Assembly (NCBI RefSeq): GCF_030717995.2
Contig: NZ_CP157743.1
Span: 4,118,501 to 4,182,500 of the forward strand
From: Methylomarinum sp. Ch1-1
GTDB taxonomy: Bacteria > Pseudomonadota > Gammaproteobacteria > Methylococcales > Methylomonadaceae
Direction: 5' to 3'
Length of the DNA: 64,000 nt
Part shown: positions 36,147-45,875 of the stretch, one piece after another
Numbering within the stretch: position 1 is the stretch's first letter
Layout: every line of letters begins with the position of its first letter
Translations under genes and position numbers: made by a program
Notes under the pieces: generated by a model
The model's database searches: none
Seen by the model: only the letters and a program-made list of their open reading frames with translations
Told to the model about the DNA's origin: nothing

Positions 36147-36884
36147 TTATTTGACGGCAATCAGACAGGCGAAGTTGAGCCAGCGAAAGTAGGTATCGAT
36201 ACGCTTAAAGCCGGCCCGCTCCAGTAACAGGTAATTCTCCTCCAGCCGGTAAGGAATCAGCACATTTTCCAGCGCTTCGCGCTTGCGCTGGTTTTCAGTA
36301 TCGGTATAGCCGCTTTGTGATTTTTTAAATTGCAGGTAATGATCGATATAAAGGCGATTCAAGGCCGCATCACTGCTTAAAATCTTTTCCGATAAAAACA
36401 GAACACCGCCCGGTTTAAGTGCGCTATAGATATTTTTCAGCAGATGCTCCCGGTCAATCGGACGCACAAACTGCAAGGTCCAGTTAAGAATTACCACATT
36501 ACAGGCCGGTAACACGGGCAAAGCACTCAAATCAGCGATCAGTAGAGACACTCTTTGTTCTTCAAGGGCCGTTGATAATTTGGCGCGTGTCTGGTCCAGC
36601 ATGGGTTCGGAATTATCATAGCCGATAAACTTGGCCGTTTCGGGACACTGAGGGTGATTTATGATGTGCTCGATAGTGGTTCCCGTTGAACAGCCGAGGT
36701 CACAAACTACACCATCCTGTTCCGGTAAAAACGCCATGATCAGATCTGACTGTAGACGTTGAATTTCACTATAAAAAGGCACGCTCCTGGCGACCATGTT
36801 ATCAAACACGGTTGCAACGCGTTCATCAAAGGTAAAATCATCCACCCGATTGATATGCTGAAAAATTCGATCTTCCTGAGTCAT
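36147..36884 (-). CDS. CmoA-type carboxy-SAM synthase / methyltransferase
   Basis: 245 residues resembling CmoA, which makes carboxy-S-adenosylmethionine for modification of wobble uridines. FTFDERVATVFDNMVARSVP at the start, VCDLGCSTGTT (SAM-binding), NWTLQFVRP and LKPGGVLFLSEK follow the family order, and the end RLERAGFKR.. is similar to E. coli. However no cmoB is adjacent; its neighbour is an ICMT-type enzyme. It may be a divergent paralogue used elsewhere. Its position between direct repeats suggests recent acquisition. Confidence 0.82.
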   Translation of the reverse strand: MTQEDRIFQHINRVDDFTFDERVATVFDNMVARSVPFYSEIQRLQSDLIMAFLPEQDGVVCDLGCSTGTTIEHIINHPQCPETAKFIGYDNSEPMLDQTRAKLSTALEEQRVSLLIADLSALPVLPACNVVILNWTLQFVRPIDREHLLKNIYSALKPGGVLFLSEKILSSDAALNRLYIDHYLQFKKSQSGYTDTENQRKREALENVLIPYRLEENYLLLERAGFKRIDTYFRWLNFACLIAVK

Positions 36885-36922
36885 TTATTCGCTCTTTATC
36901 ATGATGTTGTTAAGGGATCCGA

Positions 36923-37645
36923 CTATCTCATCGATTTAAGACGCTCGGTTTTCTTCAGAAAACGCACGATGGCATATGCCATAACGACCAGTATTGTCGC
37001 GGCTATGACCGGTATTTTGTTTTGGGCCAGACTGTCTGCAAGCTTGAGTTTCCAGCTGATCAAGCCCAATGAAATCATCAGTGATGTAAACAGAGTGCCG
37101 TATTCTTTAACAGCAACCGCAGGCCAGTCAAATTCATAGTGACTGATGGTTTCCGGCAACCCATCAAACCGGGGCAACCAGCGTGATACATCGGCGCAAT
37201 AGTTGATATAAGCTTGACCAAACTTTTCAGTTAAAAACCGCTCTTCACTGAAAACGATAAGCCGGTAAATCGCTATAAAGCCCAATGAGCCGAGGATGAT
37301 GGCGATCATATTGCCAGCGATGAACATAAAACCAATAACAATCAAAATATTGCCTAAATAAAGCGGATTTCTGCAATGGGCAAAAACACCATCTGTCACG
37401 AGATTTTCAGCATAAATTCGTCTGTTCCTGCCGCCGCGAACAATATAGGCCAAGCCGATAGTCAATATCCGTAACGCTTGGCCAACCGATATCATTATTA
37501 AACCCATGGCTAGAAAGTAGTCTCCAGGCACCGTGCCGATTGCAGTGGGCGGAAAAAAGAATAGCAGTGCGGCGATAAGAACAGGAAACAACACATTTCT
37601 GGTATGAAAGAGGAAATTCCCCCATTGATTGAATAAATCATTCAT
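36923..37645 (-). CDS. ICMT/PEMT-type integral membrane methyltransferase
   Basis: 240 residues with about five membrane helices. The conserved C-terminal pattern of the isoprenylcysteine carboxyl methyltransferase/PEMT superfamily is visible: HCRNPLYLGNILIVIG and SEERFLTEKFGQAY. These enzymes methylate lipids or small substrates at the membrane using SAM. It starts 39 bp upstream of the CmoA-like gene on the same strand, so the two form a pair; the common substrate is unknown. Confidence 0.85.
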   Translation of the reverse strand: MNDLFNQWGNFLFHTRNVLFPVLIAALLFFFPPTAIGTVPGDYFLAMGLIMISVGQALRILTIGLAYIVRGGRNRRIYAENLVTDGVFAHCRNPLYLGNILIVIGFMFIAGNMIAIILGSLGFIAIYRLIVFSEERFLTEKFGQAYINYCADVSRWLPRFDGLPETISHYEFDWPAVAVKEYGTLFTSLMISLGLISWKLKLADSLAQNKIPVIAATILVVMAYAIVRFLKKTERLKSMR

Positions 37646-37832
37646 TGTTTATTATCCGTAATGTTATCGGCGATTATTATTATGAGGTATAGGTGTAGCT
37701 GCTCGCAATCATCCTATTTTCAGCTTAAATTAGCTACAACTACGGGTGTAAAAATACCAATGTGGCTGTTACATCAAATGGCTGTTACATCAAAAGGGTC
37801 AGGCTCGATTCAAAATACATCAAAAGTACATC

Positions 37833-37984
37833 AAAAGGGTCAGACTCGATTCAAAGCAACATTGGCTCATGCTTATTAAAGAGGGCAAGTAGTTTGAGCT
37901 AAGTTATGCTACCGTCGGCCAGGCAACAAAGCAGTTGAAATAAGGAAAGTAAAAACGTCAAATGTAAGGCCTGACCCCAGTCCT
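37833..37984. repeat. ~150-bp direct repeat, copy B
   Basis: Same sequence as copy A with scattered mismatches, including GAGCTAAGTTATGCTACC and GGAAAGTAAAAACGTCAAAT. It is preceded by two shorter iterations of CAAAAGGGTCAG[G/A]CTCGA at 37790-37840. With copy A it brackets the methyltransferase pair. Confidence 0.85.
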
Positions 37985-37988
37985 CTGG

Positions 37989-38086
37989 GATATTTTTTAG
38001 TACATTTACCCGCCATTAGAATAATGGCGCCGTACTAACAACAGTAATACGCTCTCATCGAGAACTCAAAGGCTTACGAATTGATG
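37989..38086. repeat. 98-bp dispersed repeat, copy 1
   Basis: Begins GATATTTTTTAGTACATTTA and ends TTGATG. A second copy of the same length and orientation is at 42601-42698 with only a handful of mismatches; a shorter copy is at 15631-15676. The CCATTAGAATAATGG palindrome is common to all three. Confidence 0.87.
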
Positions 38087-38137
38087 CAGCAAAAGGGTCA
38101 GACTCGATTCAAAGAGAGCAAAAAAAGTCAAAAAGTC

Positions 38138-38288
38138 AAAAGGGTCAGACTCGATTCAAAGCAACATTGGCCTATGCTTATAAAGTGGGCAAGTATTTTG
38201 AGCTAAGTTATGCTACCGTCGGCCGGGCAGCAAAGCGGATGAAATAAGGAAAGTAAAAACCTCAAATGTAAGGCCCGCCCACTCCAAG
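38138..38288. repeat. ~150-bp direct repeat, copy C
   Basis: Third copy of the family, in tandem with copy B after a 150-bp gap holding the 98-bp repeat. It differs from A and B at several positions (AGTATTTTGAG, GGCCGGGCAG), so it is older or independently placed. The gene-free stretch 37646-38307 consists mostly of such repeats. Confidence 0.82.
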
Positions 38289-38307
38289 ACTGAGCAATAT
38301 CTTAAGA

Positions 38308-39270
38308 TCAGTTATCGATGTTGATTTCAATATCGCGGTGGATTTTACCATTCTTGATCAAGTAAGTTAATCTGATCGGACGTTTTGTATTGACTGAAAT
38401 ATCCAGATCACCCCCCATCGTTATGAAGGATTTTAATACATCACCACTGTCTTCATCGACTCCTTCCCAGAGAGCCTTACCCTTGTCACCCTTATCAGAT
38501 TGAACATATTTAACGGCATCAATTTCCATATTATGATTGATGGCTCTATCATACCTGAATGCTGACAGCGCGTTCATGTAAGCCATTTTCTCCAGGAACC
38601 CATGATCGACTATCTCAGCTTCCATTAAGGAGAATTCCACCCTTCCAAACTCCTCCATCAAATTTTGGAGATTCATAATATTGTTAGCCGTCAAATCCGA
38701 CAATTTGAGATTGATGAGCTTGCGGGCACGCTCAAATTCCAAATTCGTCGAAAGACCGGCGATATTTTCAGCATCAAGCATCAAACCTAGATTAAGCCTG
38801 TCATCATCGTTGTCATATTGATAGGAAAGTCTGCCATCAAGCGCTGTTTCTTTTATGCCCATCTGTCGCACCATCTTCAAAGGTTCTGCGCTGAGGGCAT
38901 AGATGATATTCTGCTGTTGTTCTTTCTGTGTCGGATCCGTTATCAGCTTATAGTTTGAAAAGCTGATCTCAAGCCCATCATCATCCCTCCCTCCTGAAAA
39001 CACAAGGGTATCCATATTACCAGTCAAATTAACCCCTACACCCTTCATTACTTCGACATCTAAATCCACATTCTCCAAAGAGATTGCGTCGAACAAGGGT
39101 GAATAGGAGATATCCCTGTACCTGATAGCTTCATCCAATTCATGATCATAAAGAAAGTCTTCAAACCGTTGCACACCTTCTTGGGATACATAAAAATATC
39201 CCCCCAAAATAAAAATACCTGCAGCAACAGCAAGACCAATGGCAGTCATTTTATTATCTTTTAGAAGCAT
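38308..39270 (-). CDS. Hypothetical inner-membrane-anchored protein
   Basis: 320 residues with one N-terminal membrane helix (about 9-27, AIGLAVAAGIFILGGYF) and a large soluble domain rich in Asp, Asn and Glu, probably periplasmic. Stretches such as LEISFSNYKL and LSYQYDNDDDRLNLGLMLDA look like beta strands of an AsmA- or DUF945-like repeat fold, but I cannot assign a family. It is the third gene of a minus-strand operon; the gap to the preceding gene is 12 bp. Confidence 0.7.
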   Translation of the reverse strand: MLLKDNKMTAIGLAVAAGIFILGGYFYVSQEGVQRFEDFLYDHELDEAIRYRDISYSPLFDAISLENVDLDVEVMKGVGVNLTGNMDTLVFSGGRDDDGLEISFSNYKLITDPTQKEQQQNIIYALSAEPLKMVRQMGIKETALDGRLSYQYDNDDDRLNLGLMLDAENIAGLSTNLEFERARKLINLKLSDLTANNIMNLQNLMEEFGRVEFSLMEAEIVDHGFLEKMAYMNALSAFRYDRAINHNMEIDAVKYVQSDKGDKGKALWEGVDEDSGDVLKSFITMGGDLDISVNTKRPIRLTYLIKNGKIHRDIEINIDN

Positions 39271-39282
39271 CCTGTTTTCTCC

Positions 39283-41178
39283 TTAGTGTTCGTCAGCCAT
39301 GGCAAATTTCAAATCATCATCGTTATACCAAGTCTTCATAATTTCTGCCGAGTCCATATCCTCCAGACATTTGTCCGATTTACATTCCACAGCTTCCTGA
39401 ATAGTAATACTAAAAATTGGCCTCCCCTCATCATCGAATTTGAATGTAAATTCGGGTGCGGCCTGAATCAACATCCAGCCATCAATCTCTGCTGAAGCGT
39501 CGTTGTAATCAATAGCCATCGGATAGGGCTTTACAATATCTCCATCATCTGCCTTAACCAGCATGTATATTGGAATTCCGACATTGACTTCTCCATCGTT
39601 CAAACGGTTCAAATACATGGCGGGATGAGTAAACTGAACAGACCTTGAAAATGGATTAACCGTATAATTACGATATGATTTAAAGTCGATTTTAGCTGAT
39701 TCCAGTTGTTTGGGATTAAGCCTTAGCGTTGCATAAAATCGCATTCGATCATAGCCAGAAGCCTTTGCAAGTAGCTTATACTGATTCTGCAGACTCTCCA
39801 TATGTTTTTGATGTAGCGCAGCCTGTCTTTGACGTTCTAATTCCGCTCGCTGTTTATCGGCTTCCACCCTCGCCAGTTCACGCTGACGCTGCATCTCAGC
39901 CCGTTTCTTTTCAGCTTCTACATACGCTTCACGCTTGGCTATAAAATCGGTTGTCACTTGGATAGTCCAGGGAATGCCGCGCCGCTTCACAGCCTGTCCC
40001 GCCGCATACAAACTTGGGTCCGGATTGGCATCCTTTAACGCCAAATGATAAGCATTAAGCGGAGCTTTCTGAAGTTTATCAGCCACGACAAACTTTAAGA
40101 CGTTGAATGACCCCGAGCCTACAAATTCTGTATAGGTTCGAGCCAGCGATTCCGCTAATCGGGTTTCTCGCGGATTCTGTTTGAGTTGCTCATTATCAGT
40201 CAAAACAATGATTGGCTGACGATCTCCTCTGACCATATTCCATTGGTGCGAACGATCATGATAATTGTAAGTTACAAAGTAATGCGCGCGCAGCTCTCTG
40301 TCCTCTCCTATCCACACCAATAGCTTGTTGACGGCATTGCTTTTGTTCCACAAATTTTTCGAGTTAACGCTGTAACGACGCACGATCTGCTTTGGGTTCC
40401 CTCTATCAATGTTATACCCGTCATACCAGTAACCGACCAACTTAATAAATGGGCGTTTCTGACCTTGATAAAACAGACTTGCGTGAACTTGCCGTATCAG
40501 ATCTGTGCTTTGGACATATCCATTTTTGCAGGTAAAGTCTCCTTTCAATGAAGCGGTAGGATGAAATTGGGGATTGACCTCATAAAATGTAAAAATATTG
40601 CAGCCGGTCTCGCTTGAAGTAAGCTCCGTCATCTTATCGGCATTACTTGAAATATCGACAAACCCACCTGGCCTCCAACCCGCTATCTCCATCACATCAG
40701 CAGCAACCGATTCAAAATTTTCTGCCGAACGCTCGTCCTCAGTAGCAGACGACATTTGATTCTCTTGATTCTGGAGTTGACCGGCTTGTTCGTTTGAAGA
40801 AACCGCTTCATTTGTAACCCCAAGCGGCTCCAGCAATGGCGTCTTTTGAGCAATCCATCCCTTTGCCTTTGAAGCCTTTCCTGTCCAGATAACCCTGCTA
40901 CCCTCTAATCCTGTAATCGATAGACCGTTCATAGCAGAACATTGCTTCATAAGCACCTGTCCCAACTTCTGAATGGTCAATCCGTAATCCGGCATGGCGA
41001 ATTGCCCAGCATCTTCAGCTTGCACGCGTATCTTTACTGTTGCGGCGCACCAGGGATCTCCTTCGGCGATAAATCTCATCCCCAGAGACTTGCTATGAGC
41101 CAACGTCTTGTCTGCATAAACAGGATTAACTGCGCCAAGCAAAAGGCTAACGACAATTAAAAACAATTTTCTGTTCAT
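39283..41178 (-). CDS. Large exported protein with a coiled-coil segment, unknown function
   Basis: 631 residues from the ATG at 41178, chosen because GGGGGAGC lies 5 bases upstream and it opens a clear signal peptide (LFLIVVSLLLGAVNPVYA). The longer frame adds 19 residues without a ribosome site. The middle is mixed alpha/beta, a highly charged coiled coil (Arg/Gln/Glu-rich, about residues 440-490) follows, and the C-terminal third is beta-rich. Cys pairs near the N- and C-termini could form disulfides. It is probably periplasmic, in an operon with a lipoprotein and a membrane-anchored protein. Confidence 0.72.
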   Translation of the reverse strand: MNRKLFLIVVSLLLGAVNPVYADKTLAHSKSLGMRFIAEGDPWCAATVKIRVQAEDAGQFAMPDYGLTIQKLGQVLMKQCSAMNGLSITGLEGSRVIWTGKASKAKGWIAQKTPLLEPLGVTNEAVSSNEQAGQLQNQENQMSSATEDERSAENFESVAADVMEIAGWRPGGFVDISSNADKMTELTSSETGCNIFTFYEVNPQFHPTASLKGDFTCKNGYVQSTDLIRQVHASLFYQGQKRPFIKLVGYWYDGYNIDRGNPKQIVRRYSVNSKNLWNKSNAVNKLLVWIGEDRELRAHYFVTYNYHDRSHQWNMVRGDRQPIIVLTDNEQLKQNPRETRLAESLARTYTEFVGSGSFNVLKFVVADKLQKAPLNAYHLALKDANPDPSLYAAGQAVKRRGIPWTIQVTTDFIAKREAYVEAEKKRAEMQRQRELARVEADKQRAELERQRQAALHQKHMESLQNQYKLLAKASGYDRMRFYATLRLNPKQLESAKIDFKSYRNYTVNPFSRSVQFTHPAMYLNRLNDGEVNVGIPIYMLVKADDGDIVKPYPMAIDYNDASAEIDGWMLIQAAPEFTFKFDDEGRPIFSITIQEAVECKSDKCLEDMDSAEIMKTWYNDDDLKFAMADEH

Positions 41179-41194
41179 TTCAGCTCCCCCACTT

Positions 41195-42046
41195 TCAGCC
41201 AAGTTCCCATACGCCATCCGCATTTTGACATGCATTCGCCTTTTCTCTTTCAGTACCTTGATTAGTCGTCACACTGACCTCCACATCACGGCACCCCATT
41301 TGAGCGCTTACTGTAGAGCTAGTGATATCGACATTGTCCAAATCTATACCTACAAAGCCTTCCTGCTTAGGCAAACTCTCAACATTAACGCTATCAAGAT
41401 CTATTCCCTGTGCTTCCGCTTGCTTGATGGGGTTATAGGGTTTGACATAACCAGCGTGAACATAACCAACGGTAACCCCCTGCTTAGCCAACATAAGCCA
41501 ACCATTGTCAGTTCGACCCGCCGAAGTGATCACATCCCCGGATCGCAATGAGGTAATGGTTGCGTACTCGGTACCCGGCCCCGAGCGCACCCGCAAACTA
41601 GATGTGGTTTGATATTCCTTTTTTTCCAGCTTGATCGATGACACCGAGTCGACCGAACTTAATCGCTTGATCTGTTTGGGAGCTGTCTTGTAGGAAATTT
41701 CACCCGTTTTTATGTTTGCCGAAGCGCCGCTTTCATTACTCTTCCAGGTAGAATTGCCAGCCGATCGCTGATCCAGCACATCGACAGTTCTCAAGGCGAG
41801 AGCCTGGCGGTCTCGCTCATCAAGATGCTGACCAATCATTTTTCCGGCAAACAAGCCAACCGCCCCGCCGATGGCTGCACCTAACCATTTTTTATTTCCG
41901 CCGGCTATACTGGCTCCAAGCAAAGCGCCCCCCACACCTCCAAGCGTAGCGCCAAGGTTTTCCTTGCTTATGTCTCCCATAGTTCCTTCACAACCGGTAA
42001 CAAATGAAGCAAGAATCGCAACTGAAATTAATGGCTTGTTACTCAT
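41195..42046 (-). CDS. Glycine-zipper lipoprotein with an SH3-like domain
   Basis: 283 residues. The start carries a lipobox FVTGC (Cys19), so it is likely a lipoprotein. A glycine-zipper segment (GATLGGVGGALLGASIAGG) and GAAIGGAVGLFAGKMIG form two membrane-active helices. A bacterial SH3 domain follows (SLRVRSGPGTEYATITSL, then GWLMLAKQGVTVGYVHAGYV). The last ~60 residues carry two Cys (GCRDVEV and ANACQNADG), probably a disulfide. It heads the three-gene operon and probably binds peptidoglycan or other envelope targets. Confidence 0.82.
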   Translation of the reverse strand: MSNKPLISVAILASFVTGCEGTMGDISKENLGATLGGVGGALLGASIAGGNKKWLGAAIGGAVGLFAGKMIGQHLDERDRQALALRTVDVLDQRSAGNSTWKSNESGASANIKTGEISYKTAPKQIKRLSSVDSVSSIKLEKKEYQTTSSLRVRSGPGTEYATITSLRSGDVITSAGRTDNGWLMLAKQGVTVGYVHAGYVKPYNPIKQAEAQGIDLDSVNVESLPKQEGFVGIDLDNVDITSSTVSAQMGCRDVEVSVTTNQGTEREKANACQNADGVWELG

Positions 42047-42976
42047 TTCACCCTCTCTTCGATAACCTTTTATCGAGTGCGCTTTTCTGCTGGCTTAGCG
42101 CCTATAATGAGCCGTCTAATATCGCCTTTCAGTCTCTGGCTAATCGAATATAATTTAAGGTCAGAATAATACCGCTAATTGAAAAGCCTGAATGACATGA
42201 ATTTAAGATAGATGACTATTTCCAAGACAGCTTTTACGCCCCGTGATCTAAGCCTATGAAAATGTTACTATCGATTTTCACCGAATTTCACATTAAATTT
42301 CAAGCCATTATTTCAAAAACCAGGTTATCCCCCCCTTTAAATAAAATAACTCATTGATATTAAATGCCTTAATTCTATTCTAAAAAGTTAACGACAGGAT
42401 CCGGTTGACCGACACCCGCCTGTTCCCGGACTAGTACATAGTCAATCTTATTCTGTCGGCAATTGTGAATGTAGCTGCGGATTTAGCCGCGCAATGCGAA
42501 TAAATTCGGAGCTACCGCTGCAATTGCCCCCTGTGTCAGACTAGTTGTCGCCTCTAAAATTTTGATGAGTTATCACCTTTAGCAAGCGCATGAATTACAT
42601 GATATTTTTTAGTACATTTACCCGCCATTAGAATAATGGTGCCGTACTAACAACAGCAATGCGCTCTCATCGAGAACTCAAGGGCTTACGAATTGATGAA
42701 TCAACAGCGAAAACGCGCTAAGACGCATTCAAGACCACCATAGCGAAGCGAAAGTCCATCACAGGCACACTGATGTGCGCCTGTGATAGAATTCATGATA
42801 AATGTTGAATAAATGGCACACGATCGCTTTTATTGAACTAAATTTGGTTTTTGGTTTAGATTTAATTAAACGCCATTGATACCCCTGAACGCTCTCCTTT
42901 CAAACAATATGCTCTTAACTATGTAGAAGAATCCAGTTTGCACCCTTGATTCTATAACTCTTCTTTCAATGATCGC
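42047..42976. other. 930-bp gene-free region with dispersed repeats
   Basis: 42434-42464 is the 31-bp repeat shared with 15678-15708. 42601-42698 is the 98-bp repeat. 42758-42787 is a strong hairpin, ATCACAGGC-A-CAC with GTG-C-GCCTGTGAT around TGAT. The remainder is AT-rich and must hold the promoters for the ftsK-type gene and the lipoprotein operon. No gene is convincing. Confidence 0.6.
42601..42698. repeat. 98-bp dispersed repeat, copy 2
   Basis: Same orientation and length as 37989-38086; scattered single-base differences (for example GCAATGCG for GTAATACG). It lies about 280 bp upstream of the FtsK-type gene. Confidence 0.87.
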
Positions 42977-45430
42977 ATGTCTGAATTTTTTATCCTTTTT
43001 TTCATAACCGGCTGTTTTTTATTGATTACCGTGGGCATACTGGAGATTTTCTCACGCCTGACCGGTATTCCTTGGATAAGTGCGGTTGATTGGGTTGGGC
43101 GACAAACGCTCTTTGCTTTGGATTGGGTGATCGACTACTTGCAATGGTTGAGCAAAGGCCGCCCTAAACATCGTCCGCCAATGGCGAAAAAAGTACGCCG
43201 TAAATATCGTCCTGTAAAAGCGACTGACTCGCCACAAATGGAGCCGACAAATTCGACCGCTAACGCACACGAACCGCAGTTTTCGTCCCCATCAGACTCG
43301 GCAACGCTTCCGTTCGCCGAAAAGACCTCTTTGCAGAGAGCGCCTGAAGCTGAGCGTTCAACCGAAGCCGACCAGCCTTTAACGACAGAGGCGCAACAAG
43401 AGGAACAGAAGCCGGCATCCGAAGACAAGATTGCCGCAATTGATCCTAAACCTGCATACAGGCCACAAATGGAGCCACAAAATGTGACGGCGAATGCACG
43501 CGAACCGCAGTTCTCGGCGCCATCAGGCTTGGAAACGCCACTCGATGCTCGGTTAGAGACGGTCGAGCCAAAAACGGCCCCGATACAAGCAGTTGAAGCC
43601 GCGACCGAAGCCCAATCGCCATTGCAAAAAGAGGCGCAAGAGGAACAACAACCGACGGACGAGGACAGTAGCGCTTCAATCGAATCTGTTCAGAACAACG
43701 CCCTCAGTCTTTCGGAACCGGACGAAAGTCAGCCACAAACAAGTTCGCTGCAACCGACTGCATCTACCGAGACAGTTGCCCAGCCGAATACCATTAATCA
43801 CCTAACCGAGGAACCGGACCAACAGGAAAACACAGTCATCTCCGAGCATTCCCATGCGCCTCAAGCGAAACAGAGCGCTGGAGCATATCAGCCGCCTGCG
43901 ATGAAAATAGTCGACATTGCTTCAGCAACTGATGTACCTGACTCCGAATCGAATACTTTCTATCAACACTCATTGCCGCCGCTCAGTTTATTGGATCCGC
44001 ATTCTAGCGCCGTAAACGGTTATAGTGACGATGACTTGGAAGACATGTCCAGACATGTCGAAAAAGTGTTATTGGATTATAAAGTGCAGGCCGAGGTCGT
44101 CGATGTGCTGGCCGGTCCTATCGTCACCTGCTTCGAACTGGCTCTGGCGCCCGGCATCAAAGTCAGTCGCGTGAGCGGTTTGACGAAAGATTTAGCGCGC
44201 GCATTGCTGGTAACGAGTGTTCGAGTCGTGGAAATCATCGAAGGCAAGTCGGTGATCGGTCTGGAAATTCCCAATCAGGAGCGAGAAACCGTCTCTTTCC
44301 GGGAATTGATTGCTTCCCCTGATTTTCAAGATAGCGAGTCGCCTACCGCATTAGCCTTGGGTAAAAACATCGTCGGTCAGCCGGTGATTTCCGATTTGGC
44401 GAAAATGCCGCATTTGCTGGTGGCGGGCACGACCGGCTCCGGCAAATCGGTGGCGATCAACACCATGATTCTGAGCATGCTGTACAAGGCCGAGCCGGAA
44501 CAGGTTCGGATGATCATGATCGACCCGAAAATGCTGGAATTATCGGTTTATGAAGGCATACCGCATTTGTTGGCGCCGGTAGTGACCGATATGAAGGAAG
44601 CCCATAATTCATTGCGCTGGGCGGTGGCGGAAATGGAACGTCGCTATAAATTGATGTCGAAACTCGGGGTGCGCAATTTGAAAGGCTATAACAGGCAGAT
44701 CAAACAGGCCGCGGAACGTCATGAAGTCATACGCGACCCTTTATGCACAGAAGCCGATGACCAGGGAAACTATCGGGTGCTCGATACCTTGCCGAATATC
44801 GTCATCATCATCGATGAGCTGGCCGATATGATGATGATCGTCGGCAAGAAGGTCGAAGAATTGATCGCCCGATTGGCGCAGAAAGCCAGAGCCGCCGGCA
44901 TTCATCTTATTTTGGCGACGCAGCGGCCATCTGTGGATGTCTTGACCGGACTGATCAAGGCCAATGTGCCGACGAGGATTTCGTTTCAAGTGTCGTCGAA
45001 AGTCGATTCCCGCACCATTCTCGATCAAGGCGGGGCCGAAGCGCTGTTGGGCAATGGCGACATGTTATTTCTGCCTGCCGGCCGGGGCCTACCGACCCGG
45101 GCGCATGGCGCATTCGTCAGTGACGCCGAAGTGATACGAGTGGCCGAATTTTTAAAACAGCACGGCGTCGCCCGCTATCTGGACGAAATCACTCGCGATA
45201 GCGACTCAATGCGCCCATCAGCCTATGAAGAGAATGAAACCGACCCCCTGTTTGACGATGTGGTGGAATTTGTATTAGACAGCGGCCGCGCCTCTATTTC
45301 CAGCGTCCAACGCCGTTTTAAAGTCGGCTATAACCGGGCGGCGCGTATTATCGAAGACATGGAAATGGCCGGTATCGTCAGCGAGCCTGAAAATAATGGC
45401 GCGAGACGAATACTCATGCAACAAGAATAA
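42977..45430 (+). CDS. FtsK/SpoIIIE-type DNA translocase with a long linker
   Basis: 817 residues. Only one or two membrane helices lie at the N-terminus (about 4-25), unlike the usual four of FtsK. A Pro/Gln/Glu-rich linker (about 75-330) contains two similar copies of a PQMEP..TANA.EPQFS.PS unit near 80 and 165. The motor has alpha and beta domains with Walker A GTTGSGKS at 484-491 and Walker [13 protein letters not shown]. The C-terminal gamma domain ([17 protein letters not shown], then [15 protein letters not shown]) reads DNA polarity. The fold can move DNA at division or load the XerCD dif site. Whether this is the sole FtsK of the cell cannot be told from here. Confidence 0.9.
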   Translation: MSEFFILFFITGCFLLITVGILEIFSRLTGIPWISAVDWVGRQTLFALDWVIDYLQWLSKGRPKHRPPMAKKVRRKYRPVKATDSPQMEPTNSTANAHEPQFSSPSDSATLPFAEKTSLQRAPEAERSTEADQPLTTEAQQEEQKPASEDKIAAIDPKPAYRPQMEPQNVTANAREPQFSAPSGLETPLDARLETVEPKTAPIQAVEAATEAQSPLQKEAQEEQQPTDEDSSASIESVQNNALSLSEPDESQPQTSSLQPTASTETVAQPNTINHLTEEPDQQENTVISEHSHAPQAKQSAGAYQPPAMKIVDIASATDVPDSESNTFYQHSLPPLSLLDPHSSAVNGYSDDDLEDMSRHVEKVLLDYKVQAEVVDVLAGPIVTCFELALAPGIKVSRVSGLTKDLARALLVTSVRVVEIIEGKSVIGLEIPNQERETVSFRELIASPDFQDSESPTALALGKNIVGQPVISDLAKMPHLLVAGTTGSGKSVAINTMILSMLYKAEPEQVRMIMIDPKMLELSVYEGIPHLLAPVVTDMKEAHNSLRWAVAEMERRYKLMSKLGVRNLKGYNRQIKQAAERHEVIRDPLCTEADDQGNYRVLDTLPNIVIIIDELADMMMIVGKKVEELIARLAQKARAAGIHLILATQRPSVDVLTGLIKANVPTRISFQVSSKVDSRTILDQGGAEALLGNGDMLFLPAGRGLPTRAHGAFVSDAEVIRVAEFLKQHGVARYLDEITRDSDSMRPSAYEENETDPLFDDVVEFVLDSGRASISSVQRRFKVGYNRAARIIEDMEMAGIVSEPENNGARRILMQQE

Positions 45431-45503
45431 GGCAAATCAGTTACCAGTCGAACGTGGATTGCCTGACGGCGAATCCACCCGGTTGCGATGCCAATGTAGC
45501 CAT

Positions 45504-45581
45504 GCCTTCGGATGTGCAGAACTGCGTGAGGCGCATCGAAACAAGGTGCGCTTCCTATCGTCAGCGCACCCTACCGCATCG
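45504..45581. repeat. 78-bp repeat, copy 1
   Basis: Starts GCCTTCGGATGTGCAGAACT and ends CCCTACCGCATCG. A second copy is at 45695-45772. The IS66 target at 15722-15738 plus 17411-17465 and an inverted relative at about 63885-63920 belong to the same family. Confidence 0.85.
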
Positions 45582-45694
45582 TAGGGCGGAGCAAGCACCG
45601 CGGCTCCGCCAAAGTCTGCCCGTAGGAGGCCCGCCCTCGGGCCGAATGGCTCTTTTCGAGCCGAAGGCGGCGCTCCTACGCAAAGCACCGTCTT

Positions 45695-45772
45695 GCCTTC
45701 GGATGTGCAGAACTGCGTGAAGCGCATCGAAACAAGGTGCGCTTTCTATCGTCAGCACACCCTACCGCATCG
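45695..45772. repeat. 78-bp repeat, copy 2
   Basis: Differs from copy 1 by a few bases (GTGAAGCG for GTGAGGCG, CAGCACA for CAGCGCA). The 113 bp between copies hold further GGCGGAGC and TCGAGCC palindromes but no gene. Confidence 0.85.
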
Positions 45773-45774
45773 AT

Positions 45775-45805
45775 CGGCTTCGCGAAGCAAGCCGCCAAAA
45801 AAACC
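45775..45805. repeat. Short palindromic repeat, reverse complement at window end
   Basis: CGGCTTCGCGAAGCAAGCCG followed by CCAAAAA occurs here and, reversed, at 63847-63875. The TTCGCGAA core is self-complementary. Confidence 0.78.
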
Positions 45806-45875
45806 GCCACCAGGGCAAAATTGGCCGTTGTGCGTATCCAGGCGGATTGCCCACCGATCTCTCATAGGGTGAATA

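Noticed and set aside
35641-38288. A CRISPR array
   Set aside because: Repeat units are of different lengths (12, ~150, 98 bp), with no regular spacers and no cas genes.
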